Below are positions 1-8,552 of a stretch of 64,000 nucleotides of DNA, piece after piece. Position 1 is the stretch's first letter, and every line of letters starts with the position of its first letter. The notes beneath the pieces were generated by a model. That model saw only the letters and a list, made by a program, of their open reading frames with translations. It was not told the origin of the DNA and made no database searches. Location of the stretch: positions 510,840-574,839 of the forward strand of contig NZ_VSDO01000001.1 in the NCBI RefSeq assembly GCF_008084145.1, in the 5' to 3' direction. Made by a program: the position numbers and the translations under genes. The stretch comes from Paenibacillus faecis (GTDB taxonomy: Bacteria > Bacillota > Bacilli > Paenibacillales > Paenibacillaceae).

Positions 1-422
1 ATCACGGTTACGTACGCCCAACTGGCCAGTGTCGCCGGAAGTTTTAGACAAGTCGAATCGATAATCCGAATCTGTTTGTCCTTGATCCCTGATGGGAGGG
101 CTTTCTGCTTGACCTTGCCGATGAGTTCAAGGAATAGACCTTCGAGTATTTCGGTAGGAATCGTCTTTAAACGCCTGGAGATTTGGGAGCCACTGATGCT
201 GGATAGTTCCAGGCTTTCCTGCAATGTTGTGCTTGTTCGAAGCGCTTGAGATATTTGCTCATAAGAATCCCACTTAGCGAGTTGGGAGGCCAAAATCAAC
301 TTGATACTTTTGAAGGTTGTAAGCTTACGAACACGATAATCGGAAATTGGTAAGCAAAAATTTTCTTCAGAAATATAAGAAAAGCATTGACGAATCACAG
401 ATAAATTGTGTATGTTACCCAT
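1..422 (-). CDS. IS4-family transposase, N-terminal part (runs off window)
   Basis: An open frame reads leftward from an ATG at 422 and is still open at base 1, so the gene is incomplete at its 3' end. The visible 140 residues begin MGNIHNLSVIRQC and end around RIIDSTCLKLPATLASW. The IDST motif is typical of the first catalytic Asp of DDE transposases of the IS4/IS231 type, which cut and paste the insertion sequence. The AGGAG in the complement of 425-429 would be very close to the start codon. An imperfect inverted repeat at 436-475 lies just upstream, probably near the IS end. Whether the element is intact cannot be judged from this window. Confidence 0.75.
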   Translation of the reverse strand, partial: MGNIHNLSVIRQCFSYISEENFCLPISDYRVRKLTTFKSIKLILASQLAKWDSYEQISQALRTSTTLQESLELSSISGSQISRRLKTIPTEILEGLFLELIGKVKQKALPSGIKDKQIRIIDSTCLKLPATLASWAYVTV

Positions 423-435
423 GGGTTGGCTCCTT

Positions 436-475
436 TTGTTGAGATGAGTTATGGGTAACGCATCTAACTCAACAA
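436..475. repeat. Inverted repeat upstream of the IS4-type transposase
   Basis: TTGTTGAG at 436-443 is mirrored by CTCAACAA at 468-475, with further partial pairing inside (ATGAGTTA versus GCATCTAA). The position immediately upstream of the transposase start suggests the non-coding end region of the element or a hairpin limiting its expression. The true IS terminus was not identified. Confidence 0.45.
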
Positions 476-559
476 TAGGAGCTTTTTTTGTTTTAATCCA
501 TGAAAATAACATGATATTTAACATATTTAGTAAATACTGAGATCTTATTTTATCGTGTT

Positions 560-1213
560 AGGTTTAATGCAATGCTAGTGCCAAAAAGGGCCTTATTTCT
601 CTGGTGCGAGTCCAAAAATCGGTTTTCGGCCTGCTTTTCCCTAAAATAAGGCCCCAAAAGACCGCTATTTCTCACAAAAAGGACGAATTCGACAAAATAA
701 CGCCTCAAAAAGCCCTTATCCACCCACCCGGCTTCTAAGGGAGGCGGGTACGGCCATTAGACCCTTCGTTTGACCGCTGTTTTCTCGATGGAGGCGAATC
801 GGGCCGGAATAATGGCCCAAAAGGCCGCTATTACAGCGACAGCGAGAACCTAGGAAATTTGTAGTGGGTGCATGCAGAATTGAGCCCGCCTACGCCGAGC
901 CCTCCATACAACCTTGATAACTTCAAATTCCTGCATATCTGCATCTTTTTTTCTTGTTCGGGGCCAAAATTTGAAAATTCCTGCGATTCTGCAGGAATTT
1001 CCGACGAAACCGACTCACTTCTCTAAAATCGCTAGAAAAGCCTGCATATTTGCATCTTTTCTCGCATTCCACCGTGGATCGGCTTAAATACCTGCAGATT
1101 TGCATCTTTTTCGAGTTAGAGACTACCGAAAAGAGCTAGGCACCCTAAACGCAGTGGGACTAAATACAGCGTATTCCCATTTCCCCCTACTACGATGCCT
1201 GATGAGGCACTAG
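560..1213 (+). repeat. Dispersed composite repeat, copy A
   Basis: This gene-free stretch is a repeat that recurs at 31927-32310 in inverted orientation (copy B) and partly at 32416-32632 (copy C). Bases 583-611 are identical to the reverse complement of 32282-32310 over 29 positions. Similarity then continues to about 893, through shared blocks such as GGCCGGAATAA, GGCCGCTATT and GCATGCA. The block at 1184-1213 again matches 31927-31956. Inside, GGCCTTATTT-like and AAATAAGGCC-like words alternate, giving many potential hairpins. About 290 bp at roughly 895-1183 is present here but absent from copy B. Confidence 0.8.
930..1110. repeat. Four-unit CCTGCA-N4/5-TGCA repeat array
   Basis: Units of the form CCTGCANATNTGCATCTTTT start at 930, 980, 1041 and 1091, so the spacing is 50, 61 and 50 bases. 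The second unit is the most diverged (CCTGCGATTCTGCAGG). Each unit has a palindromic TGCA...TGCA core followed by a T-run. The array sits in the part of copy A that has no counterpart in copy B, so it looks like a separate repeat family nested in the larger one. No open frame here is convincing. Confidence 0.75.
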
Positions 1214-1432
1214 TCCAATTTGGGATAGCCGAAAAACGTCGTCTCTCCCTATGATAAAACGGTAAAGTTCGATCTGATCGCTATATCTGCGCGCAAATAA
1301 CCCGTCGACTACCGGATAAATCTCGATATGCTTAAAAATCCCATAACTCCAAGTACCTTTTTTAGCTTCAACCGCATTTCTTGCACCAAGTCCACTCCTT
1401 TCGTATCCTGCCAGACCTTTCCATTCTAGCAT
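1190..1432 (-). CDS. Doubtful 80-residue open frame
   Basis: The frame runs from an ATG at 1432 to a TAG at 1190 and would encode a soluble 80-residue protein with no recognisable motif. Its last codons lie in the repeat block shared with 31927-31956, where the frame is not kept. GGTGGAG lies about 13 bases upstream of the ATG, a poor distance. I cannot assign a function. It may be a gene remnant caught in repetitive DNA or not a gene at all. Confidence 0.2.
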   Translation of the reverse strand: MLEWKGLAGYERSGLGARNAVEAKKGTWSYGIFKHIEIYPVVDGLFARRYSDQIELYRFIIGRDDVFRLSQIGLVPHQAS

Positions 1433-1561
1433 TGGCTCTAACGAACTCCACCCTAAATTTGAACTAGTAGATTAGTCCAAACAGACCTTTCGACAAATTC
1501 CAATTTTATGATAATCTGGTTTTTGGTTAAGAAAATATATAGAGAATGGAGTAGAGAACAA

Positions 1562-2491
1562 GTGAAAAAAATGGCAACCCTCCTGTTTTTCTCCGTTTGC
1601 TTGCTGATGAGCTCAATCCCGTACACGGCCAGCACGGCGAACGCGGACAGCGGGCGTACCAAAGCTTTATGGGTATGGGACTTTTATGAAGCGGCCGCGG
1701 ATTCGAACAAGATCACCCAGTTATTGAGTTTTCTAAAAGATCATGAAATCAATTTACTGTTTATCGGCACCCGAAGGACGCTGCCGGATCAACCCGCTGC
1801 TTACGAGGAGCTGATTCGGCGTGCGCACGCCAGCGGGATTCGCGTTTTCGCGCTCGTCGGAAGAGCCAACTGGGCGCTGGAAACCCATCACCGCGAGGCT
1901 TTGGAAGAGCTTCGTCAAGTTCTTCTGTTTAATACGTCGCACCCGTCCACGAAATTTGACGGTATTCAATATGATATCGAACCCCATACACTCCCCGAAT
2001 ATAAAACCAGAAGAGGCTCCGTAAGTTATCAATTTATTCAGGTGCTAAAGAAAATCGCGAATCAAATTGCCCTGCACGACAAAAACCTGGAATTCAACGC
2101 GGCGATCCCGTGGTGGTACGCCACAGGGGAAAACCCGGTCATTGTTGAGACCGGCGGAGAAAAAAAGCCTTTGAGCTATTTTGTCATAGATATTGTGGAC
2201 ACCGTATCCATCATGGCATACCGCAACATAACCGACCGGCAAATTCGCGCCACCCAGGCGGAAATCGATTATGCGGCCAAAAGGGGCAAAAAAGTATACA
2301 TCGGCGCGGAGACCAATCCCCCCAACGGCGGCAGCATCCCGAACGAAATTACGTACTATCACGGAGGCCGGGACTATATGAATCAGCAGTTAAGGACAGT
2401 ATCTTCTTTTTTTGCGGACCATTTCGGGTTTGGCGGAATTGCGATTCATGACTATCCCGCTTATAAAGAAATGATCCGGATGAGTAGATGA
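1562..2491 (+). CDS. Secreted TIM-barrel-like protein, possible glycoside hydrolase relative
   Basis: The GTG at 1562 is preferred because GGAG lies ten bases upstream and the residues after it (VKKMATLLFF...) form a clean signal peptide ending near ANA. The ATG at 1508 would add a basic extension. The mature protein of about 280 residues alternates strand-like and helix-like segments as in a TIM barrel (LWVWDFYEA, LLFIGTRR, IRVFALVG, FDGIQYDIEPH, FNAAIPWWY, VSIMAYRN, KVYIGAET, FGGIAIHDY). The DGIQYDIE segment resembles the DGxDxDxE catalytic signature of GH18-like enzymes, with Q for the second Asp, and MAYR also recalls that fold. The substrate is unknown. The gene is followed 62 bases later by a small membrane protein. 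Confidence 0.7.
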   Translation: MKKMATLLFFSVCLLMSSIPYTASTANADSGRTKALWVWDFYEAAADSNKITQLLSFLKDHEINLLFIGTRRTLPDQPAAYEELIRRAHASGIRVFALVGRANWALETHHREALEELRQVLLFNTSHPSTKFDGIQYDIEPHTLPEYKTRRGSVSYQFIQVLKKIANQIALHDKNLEFNAAIPWWYATGENPVIVETGGEKKPLSYFVIDIVDTVSIMAYRNITDRQIRATQAEIDYAAKRGKKVYIGAETNPPNGGSIPNEITYYHGGRDYMNQQLRTVSSFFADHFGFGGIAIHDYPAYKEMIRMSR

Positions 2492-2553
2492 GTGCCTGTT
2501 CCAGGTTTGCATGTTAGGATAAAGGTATATGACAGTAGGGGAGGCGCATCCCA

Positions 2554-2982
2554 ATTCGTAAAAAAAAGACTTTGACTGTCGCGGCGGTCATCATCGCCGG
2601 TATGGTCCTGCTTGCCGGCCTGTTCGCGGGGTTTAAAGCGATAAGCCAAAGCTCAAATTACGGCCTCCAATTAGGGAAAGAAGTAAACGAGGAATACCCG
2701 AGGATGCGTGATAACGGTAGGGAATTTAAAAATGACGGTGTGCTCACCGCGCTGGCCATTTTCCCGGATGGAGACAAGAAAAAGAATCTGCGTGTCTCAC
2801 AGCTTTACGTCACCAAAAAAGGCGATTCAACCGTACTCCAAAAAGAGGACATTCGCGTTACCGAGGATTTAGCGGCTTATCCCCTGAGATTGAAAAACTT
2901 GGCATGGCCTTCTGGCGAATACACCCTGTATTTCAAAGTCGGTCAGGAGATAGAGGAATCTATCGATTTTATTCTGAAGTAG
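2554..2982 (+). CDS. Small single-span membrane protein, apparent ATT start
   Basis: The protein has a basic start (RKKKTLT), one transmembrane segment (VAAVIIAGMVLLAGLFAGF) and an extracytoplasmic domain of about 110 residues that ends with two beta-rich segments. No family was recognised. GGGGAGG at 2538-2544 stands nine bases before ATT CGT AAA AAA AAG at 2554, which is ideal spacing for an ATT start. The only classical alternative in frame is TTG at 2572, 27 bases from the ribosome binding site and inside the charged N-terminus. A sequencing or mutational change of ATG to ATT is possible. The protein probably acts at the envelope together with the secreted protein before it. Confidence 0.65.
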   Translation: MRKKKTLTVAAVIIAGMVLLAGLFAGFKAISQSSNYGLQLGKEVNEEYPRMRDNGREFKNDGVLTALAIFPDGDKKKNLRVSQLYVTKKGDSTVLQKEDIRVTEDLAAYPLRLKNLAWPSGEYTLYFKVGQEIEESIDFILK

Positions 2983-3071
2983 TCCTTCCGGCGGCTTCCG
3001 GGGGCGCCCCATCTCACCAAAATAAAATAGGCGAATATAATAACTCATCCCGACAACGAAGGAGAGTTTAT

Positions 3072-4121
3072 ATGTATCGCCCAATCAGTCAATGCCCCTG
3101 GGGAATGCCCTATACCGTTCAGCCGGGGGATACCTTGTTAGCTTTAGTCGATAAATTTAATGTGTACTGGGAGGACATCCTGTACTATAATCCGTCCATT
3201 CAGGATCCGAATGTTCTATATGTGGGACAGCAGCTCTGTATCCCTACCGGGACCTGTCCCCCAGGTTCCTTCACGTATACCGTTAAACCCGGAGACACCC
3301 TTTACCGTATCGCCCGTTTCTTCCAAGTCCCTTTGCCCTATCTGATTCAGGCCAACCCTTTTCTCAACCCGGATCGACTGACGATCGGCCAAGTCATCTG
3401 CATTCCTTCATATGAGCTATCGCCAGTGCACCACAACGGATCTGCTCGTCCCAACCGGAGCCGTTGCGGCCTTCATTTTTGGAACTATACTTTGCAAAAA
3501 GGAGACACCTATTACGAATTGTCGCAGTGGGTCAAAGTAACTCCGGACAGACTCATGTCGGCTAATCCCGGCATCCCGCCCCAGGCCCTTATTCCCGGAC
3601 AAAACTTGTGTATCCCCCTGCCTTATTGGAACGCCGCTCTCCCGCAATCCAAAGGCATCGATACCGGATATTCGCTGATCGAAACGGCCTATTATATGAG
3701 CAGCAGTCAAGGTTATTACTTCTATGTACTGCCCGAATATACGGCCCAAATTTCCACTAAACCCCGGCAAGATCATCTTGTTTCCCATGACGGACAATCC
3801 CAGGTAACGATTACCCGACTTTTTTACGAAACCCTTAACGTTCACGACATGCGCGAGTTTCTGAGGAAAGAATTGAGCTTGCTGGGACCCGTAAAAGAAA
3901 TTGCAGCGGATGACCGTGAACCTTTTTTCAAAACGGCGGCGATCTTTTTGTCTGCGGATGTGGAAGAACGAACAGAACAACGGATCGTTTTGTTTATGGG
4001 GGATATGGTGCTGTACTTCAAAATAAGTCTGGCGATGCGGGAAGCCTACGACGAACTTGCCCGGGTTAACGGCATGTTGAGAACAATCCTCCCGATTCCC
4101 GACCCGTCATTTCACCAATAA
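3072..4121 (+). CDS. Triple LysM-domain protein, spore coat or envelope type
   Basis: The ATG at 3072 follows GGAGAG at 3061-3066. The 349-residue product has three LysM modules in the first half, at about residues 13-57, 69-112 and 139-183. Each has the YTVxPGDTL-type start, an NP motif and a closing GQ-x-LCIP. Cysteines are regularly placed in the LCIP ends and in CP, TCPP and RCG segments, as in Bacillales spore-coat LysM proteins such as SafA-like assembly factors. The C-terminal half (about 190-349) is a mixed alpha/beta domain of unknown function. There is no signal peptide, which fits delivery to the forespore surface from the mother cell. LysM binds peptidoglycan or chitin-type glycans. 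The spore role is an inference. Confidence 0.8.
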   Translation: MYRPISQCPWGMPYTVQPGDTLLALVDKFNVYWEDILYYNPSIQDPNVLYVGQQLCIPTGTCPPGSFTYTVKPGDTLYRIARFFQVPLPYLIQANPFLNPDRLTIGQVICIPSYELSPVHHNGSARPNRSRCGLHFWNYTLQKGDTYYELSQWVKVTPDRLMSANPGIPPQALIPGQNLCIPLPYWNAALPQSKGIDTGYSLIETAYYMSSSQGYYFYVLPEYTAQISTKPRQDHLVSHDGQSQVTITRLFYETLNVHDMREFLRKELSLLGPVKEIAADDREPFFKTAAIFLSADVEERTEQRIVLFMGDMVLYFKISLAMREAYDELARVNGMLRTILPIPDPSFHQ

Positions 4122-4141
4122 AAACAAGTAAAATAAGCATT

Positions 4142-5095
4142 CTATTCCGGCACTTCCACCCGCCGGATCATTTGCTTAAGCGGGACCGGCAGTCCGAGCT
4201 CCTGCATTTTGTTATAGACCCAATTCACGTGGTAATCGTAGACGATTGCTATCCTGCGCCCAAGGTCTGTTTCCGGATATCCCGCTTCCGCTTCGGCCGC
4301 GGTTGGAGCTTGAACGGTACGGCCGCAATCCATCGACTTCGCTTTAACTTCCGTATTTGCCGCGAACTTCAAGCCATGCTCGTCCACGATCCGCCGCAAA
4401 ATAATCAAATGCTCGTAAATATGCCGGTAGGATTCAATTTCCTCGCCGATTTGTTCCATCGTGTCACCGACGTCTTTTTTTAGATGAAATTCGTCTTTAC
4501 ACAGCCGGTAATATTTCTCCAAGTTACCCAGTTCGGAACGAAGTCTCTTGAGATCGACCTGTTCCCCGCGGCCGGCGATCTGTCCGAACACATCGGCCAT
4601 CCGTCTGCCCAACGCTTTGCGTTCTTTGTGCAGGCTGACTTCATGTTTGGGCGGAAAAACGGCATAGTTGACGATCACGGCGACAGCGATCCCGATCAAG
4701 GTATCCGTAATCCGGTTGATCCCATAGAACAGCGGGCTCTCCCCTGGTTGAAGATTCAGCATGATGGCAAGAAAAACGATGCAGCCGATGGAAACCGATT
4801 TGTTCCATTTTAGCAGGTTGCAAATGTAGATCACGATCATCACGCCGATGGCGCAATAAACCGCGTTTCCCGGCTCGATAAAAGCGAAGCCGGCGCCGAC
4901 GATCGCCCCGACGACCGTGCCCATCGTCCGGTATTTGCCCGCCGTAAACGAATTGGTTACCGAATTCTCCATCGAAATGATCGTGGCGATCGCCGCGTAA
5001 AAGGGGTACTCCAGCTTTAACAACGCCGATATCAGGATACAAATACAGATAGCCAGACCTGTCTTAATATTGCGTAAACCGATGATCCACTTCAA
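4142..5095 (-). CDS. FUSC / aromatic acid exporter-like membrane protein
   Basis: About 317 residues. The N-terminal half has four to five hydrophobic segments (GLAICICILISALL, AIATIISMENS, VVGAIVGAGFAFI, AIGVMIVIYICNLL, LIGIAVAVIVNYAVFPP). The C-terminal half is a charged cytoplasmic helical domain with two long helices. This arrangement, and the phrase SVTNSFTAGKYRTMGTVVGA, is typical of the ArAE_1/DUF939 family (YgaE/YqjA-like) related to aromatic-acid efflux proteins. The start appears to be TTG at 5095 with a G-rich stretch just upstream. The gene is convergent with the LysM gene, leaving only 20 bases between them. Export of an aromatic acid is a family-level guess. Confidence 0.8.
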   Translation of the reverse strand: MKWIIGLRNIKTGLAICICILISALLKLEYPFYAAIATIISMENSVTNSFTAGKYRTMGTVVGAIVGAGFAFIEPGNAVYCAIGVMIVIYICNLLKWNKSVSIGCIVFLAIMLNLQPGESPLFYGINRITDTLIGIAVAVIVNYAVFPPKHEVSLHKERKALGRRMADVFGQIAGRGEQVDLKRLRSELGNLEKYYRLCKDEFHLKKDVGDTMEQIGEEIESYRHIYEHLIILRRIVDEHGLKFAANTEVKAKSMDCGRTVQAPTAAEAEAGYPETDLGRRIAIVYDYHVNWVYNKMQELGLPVPLKQMIRRVEVPE

Positions 5096-5169
5096 CTATA
5101 TCAACCCCAACCCAAATTCAAACTCAGACCCGTATTATATCGGATGTCGTCTCAGCCCTTCAACTACAA

Positions 5170-5199
5170 ATCGCCGCCGAACGGCTGTTCAGCGGCGAT
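5170..5199 (-). terminator. Hairpin after the GH95 gene, possible terminator
   Basis: ATCGCCGC at 5170-5177 pairs with GCGGCGAT at 5192-5199. On the minus strand the stem is followed by only a short T-rich tail (TTTGTAGTTG), so this is a moderate terminator for the operon ending with the GH95 gene. Confidence 0.5.
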
Positions 5200-5211
5200 G
5201 ATCGGGAAGTT

Positions 5212-7488
5212 TCACGAAAACTCCATATTATGGGGTTCGGTGAACGTATAGGAACGGCCTGCCCTTCCTTCAAACTCAAAGGTACCAAGACCGGGGGCTT
5301 CGACGCGGCATGGGCCGGAAACCGCGCAGGTCACCACCGCTTCAGTTACACAACCGGCCTTCCAGGCGAAGTCGACGGTAAAGCCCCCGCGCGCCCGAAG
5401 TCCCGTGACGCTCCCCTCGCTCCAACTGCCCGGCAAAGCGGGAAGCAGCCGGATTACCCCGGTGTGACTTTGCAGCAGCATTTCGGCAATCCCTGCCGTC
5501 CCGCCGAAATTACCGTCGATTTGAAACGGAGGGTGGTTGTCGAACAGGTTGGGCAGCGTGGAATGGTCCAGCAGCGCCTTCACGTTCTCGTAAGCCTTGC
5601 CCCCATCCTGCAGTCTGGCCCAGAAATTGATAATCCATGCCCGGCTCCAGCCGGTATGACCGCCCCCGCTAGCCAGCCTGCGTTCCAGCGTCGTCCGCGC
5701 GGCTTGGGCCAGCTCCGGCTCGCGCTCCACACTAAAGCCTTCGCCAGGGTAAAGGGCAAACAGGTGGGAAATGTGACGGTGCCCCGGTTCCATCTCCTCG
5801 TAATCCTCCATCCATTCCTGAATTTGTCCGTATTTGCCGATTCTCGGTTGGGGCAGCCGATTTAGGGCGGCGGCTAGTTCCCCGCGGAAGTCCTCGTCCC
5901 GTCCGATGATTTCCGCACTGCGGATGCAGGCCTCAAACAACGCTCGGATAATCTGAAAATCCATCGAAGCCCCGGCGCAGAGCACCCCTGTCTCGCCATT
6001 TGGCAGCTTGTAGCTGTTTTCCGGAGAGACGGACGGACAAGTAATCAGGCGTCCTTCGTCATCCTCGATCAAATAATCGAGCAGGAACAAGGCCGCTTCC
6101 CTCATCGTCTCATACACTTTCGCGAGAAAAGAACGATCCTCGCTGAACCGGTAATGCTCCCACAGATGCAGGCACAACCAGGCGGCGCCCATCGGCCAGA
6201 AGGATGCCGGAAGATATGTATCCTGCGGCGCCGTGTCCGCCCAAATATCCGTATTGTGATGCGCCGTGAACCCTCGACAGCCGTACATCACGCTGGCCGT
6301 GACCCGCCCGGGCTCCCGCATCCGTTCGATCAAATCGAACAATGGCTCGTGGCATTCCGCCAGATTGCAGGACTCCGCCGGCCAATAATTCATTTGCGCG
6401 TTAATATTAATCGTAAACTTGCTGTCCCAGGGCGGGGTAAAGCTGTCGTTCCAGATGCCTTGAAGATTCGCGGGCAAGGAGCCCGGTCGGCTGGAGGAAA
6501 TGAGCAGGTAACGGCCAAATTGAAAATAGGTTGCGATCAGTCCGTCATCCTCTTCCCCCTTCCGGAGCAGTTCCAGCCTTTCGTCGGTCGGCAGCGCGCC
6601 TTTGCCCGGGCTCTCCGGCAGCGTCAGGCCGACCCGCCCGTAAAGCTGGCGGTAGTCCGCGACATGCCGGGCCAGCAGTTCGGCGTAAGGCGTCCGGCTC
6701 AGCTGATCCAACCGTCGTTTGCAGGAAAGCTCCGGATCCGGATAGCGGAACGTCGTTCCTGCGGCAAGCAGCAGCGTGACCGCATCCGCTCCTTCCACCA
6801 GCAGATATTCGCCCAGGGTCCGACAGGTGCCGCCTTCCGGAATCGCTCTCAAGACGGCACAAAAAGAACCGCCGCCCTTGCCCCCGCACTCTCCGCGCAT
6901 CACCAGCCCGCCTTGTTCCCATTTCTCCGACTTCTCCAGGTATCTCCAATTCTGCCGATCAAACCGGGCCTTAAAAGATACCGCCTTCTCCTTGTCGGCG
7001 GAAATCCGAATGACGAGGGTCTGATCCGGGTAACTGGCAAACAGCTCGCGGGTATATCGCACCTCGCCGATTCGATAGACGACTCGGGAGATCCCGCGCT
7101 CCAAATCAAGCTCCCGCTCGTAATCTTCGGCCGGATTCCCGTGCTGGCCGAACGACAGCAGCAAATCGCCGAGCGGCAAATAGTGCCGCTGCGTTTCGGG
7201 CAGTCCGGCCATCGTCATCTCTGCCAGCTCCTCCGCCTCCCTCAGCCGTCCCTCCATAATCAGCTTGCGCAGTTCGGGCAAATGGACCAGTGCCTCCTCG
7301 TTGTTGCGATCGCGCGGACCCCCGTACCAAACGGAATCCTCGTTAAGCTGCAGCCGCTCCTCGGCCGTACCGCCAAAGATCATCGCGCCCAGGCGGCCGT
7401 TTCCGATCGGCAAAGCCTCGTTCCATTCCGACGCGGGCTTTCTGTACCATAATCGGTGCTTCCTTTCCCTACCAGCGATACTCTTCAT
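5212..7488 (-). CDS. GH95 alpha-L-fucosidase / alpha-L-galactosidase
   Basis: The product of about 758 residues hydrolyses terminal alpha-L-fucosyl or alpha-L-galactosyl groups by an inverting mechanism. GH95 hallmarks are all visible: the N-terminal [13 protein letters not shown] and [14 protein letters not shown], the Asn pair in [12 protein letters not shown], the acid Glu in [18 protein letters not shown], and the Asp in [17 protein letters not shown]. There is no signal peptide, so it works in the cytoplasm on imported oligosaccharides. The start at 7488 is chosen because GGAGGAGGAAC directly precedes that ATG. It is the last gene of the run that starts at 16466, next to genes for oxidising the released sugar. 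GH95 includes both specificities and the sequence alone does not decide between them. Confidence 0.93.
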   Translation of the reverse strand: MKSIAGRERKHRLWYRKPASEWNEALPIGNGRLGAMIFGGTAEERLQLNEDSVWYGGPRDRNNEEALVHLPELRKLIMEGRLREAEELAEMTMAGLPETQRHYLPLGDLLLSFGQHGNPAEDYERELDLERGISRVVYRIGEVRYTRELFASYPDQTLVIRISADKEKAVSFKARFDRQNWRYLEKSEKWEQGGLVMRGECGGKGGGSFCAVLRAIPEGGTCRTLGEYLLVEGADAVTLLLAAGTTFRYPDPELSCKRRLDQLSRTPYAELLARHVADYRQLYGRVGLTLPESPGKGALPTDERLELLRKGEEDDGLIATYFQFGRYLLISSSRPGSLPANLQGIWNDSFTPPWDSKFTININAQMNYWPAESCNLAECHEPLFDLIERMREPGRVTASVMYGCRGFTAHHNTDIWADTAPQDTYLPASFWPMGAAWLCLHLWEHYRFSEDRSFLAKVYETMREAALFLLDYLIEDDEGRLITCPSVSPENSYKLPNGETGVLCAGASMDFQIIRALFEACIRSAEIIGRDEDFRGELAAALNRLPQPRIGKYGQIQEWMEDYEEMEPGHRHISHLFALYPGEGFSVEREPELAQAARTTLERRLASGGGHTGWSRAWIINFWARLQDGGKAYENVKALLDHSTLPNLFDNHPPFQIDGNFGGTAGIAEMLLQSHTGVIRLLPALPGSWSEGSVTGLRARGGFTVDFAWKAGCVTEAVVTCAVSGPCRVEAPGLGTFEFEGRAGRSYTFTEPHNMEFS

Positions 7489-7532
7489 GTTCCTCCTCCA
7501 TTCCACCGGATCGTCGTAAAAATGGTTTGCGG

Positions 7533-8552
7533 TTAATCCAGTTCCACCAATGCTTTGATCACTTTCGATTCAGGCTTCAGCCAACTGTCGAACTGCCCGA
7601 TCATGTCTTCTAACGCGCTTCGGTGGGTAATGTAGCGGCCGATGTCGATAGAGCCGTCCGTTATGGCCGCATACACCCGCCCGAAATCCTCGCGCGTGGC
7701 GTTTCGGCTGCCCTGAAGCGTCATTTCGCGCGCGTGAAAATCGGGATCGTTGAAGGTGATCGTGCTTTTCACCAGTCCGACGTAGGTCAAAGAGCCGCCA
7801 TGACCGACTAGTCCAAAGGCGTTTTCCATGGACGAGACGTTGCCGGTTGCGTCGATGACGAATGCCGGGAAGCTGCCGTCCGTCAACTCGGCCAGCCGTT
7901 TCTTCGGCTCCCGGAGCGCACTGACCGTATGCTCGGCACCAGCCCAGCCCTTGCAGAAGTCCAAACGCTCGTCGTTCACATCCATCGCGATTACCTTCGC
8001 GCCGGCATAGCTGGCCATCGCCATCACGCCAAGCCCGATCGGCCCGGCGCCGATGATGAGCGCCCGATCCCCGGCGCCAAGCCCCGAACGGCGGACGGCG
8101 TGCGCGCCGATCGCCAGCGGCTCCAGCATCGCCGCCTGATCCATCGTCAGTCCTTCCGTCTTGATGAGGCTCGATATGGGCACGGCGATTCGCTCACGCA
8201 TCCCACCATCCGTATGAACGCCCAGCACCTTCATATGCTGGCAGCAGTTCGTTTTCCCGCTCAGGCAGGCCCGGCAATGGCCGCAATGCATGTACGGGAT
8301 AACGCTGACCGGGTCGCCGGCCTGCAGCCCTTCCCGGTTGTCGCCGATCTGCTCGATCGTACCGGCCAGTTCGTGGCCGAGCACGCGCGGGTAGGTAAAA
8401 TAAGGCTGATTGCCCCGGTACGCGTGCAGGTCGGTTCCGCAAATGCCGATTCGCCGAATCCTTACGATCGCCTCGCCCTCGCGAATTTGCGGCTCGGGCA
8501 GATCCTCCCGAAACGCGAACCGCCCCACTTCCTCACAGATGATGCCTTTCAT
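7533..8552 (-). CDS. Zinc-dependent sugar/sugar-acid dehydrogenase
   Basis: A 339-residue medium-chain dehydrogenase/reductase. The catalytic zinc ligands are in GICGTD (Cys) and LGHELAG (His-Glu). The four structural-zinc cysteines are in the [15 protein letters not shown] region, and the nucleotide-binding motif is GAGPIGLG. The start at 8552 overlaps the stop of the aldo/keto reductase gene by four bases (ATGA), so the two are translationally coupled. The sequence style ([14 protein letters not shown]...) resembles the RspB/YjjN group, which includes L-galactonate 5-dehydrogenase. In this operon it could oxidise L-fuconate or L-galactonate, or an intermediate after them. The exact step is inferred from context. 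Confidence 0.88.
   Translation of the reverse strand: MKGIICEEVGRFAFREDLPEPQIREGEAIVRIRRIGICGTDLHAYRGNQPYFTYPRVLGHELAGTIEQIGDNREGLQAGDPVSVIPYMHCGHCRACLSGKTNCCQHMKVLGVHTDGGMRERIAVPISSLIKTEGLTMDQAAMLEPLAIGAHAVRRSGLGAGDRALIIGAGPIGLGVMAMASYAGAKVIAMDVNDERLDFCKGWAGAEHTVSALREPKKRLAELTDGSFPAFVIDATGNVSSMENAFGLVGHGGSLTYVGLVKSTITFNDPDFHAREMTLQGSRNATREDFGRVYAAITDGSIDIGRYITHRSALEDMIGQFDSWLKPESKVIKALVELD

Noticed and set aside
930..1110. Possible CRISPR array
   Set aside because: Units are short, diverged and spaced 50-61 bases with no conserved repeat of 25-40 bases and no cas genes. They are described as an intergenic repeat instead.
3417..3980. A 187-codon minus-strand frame inside the LysM gene
   Set aside because: It lies opposite the well-supported triple LysM protein and has no start signal or domain.
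6154..7452. A 432-codon open frame on the plus strand opposite the GH95 gene
   Set aside because: It is antisense to a clear GH95 coding region, lacks a ribosome binding site and domain signatures, and its composition is that of a complementary shadow frame.
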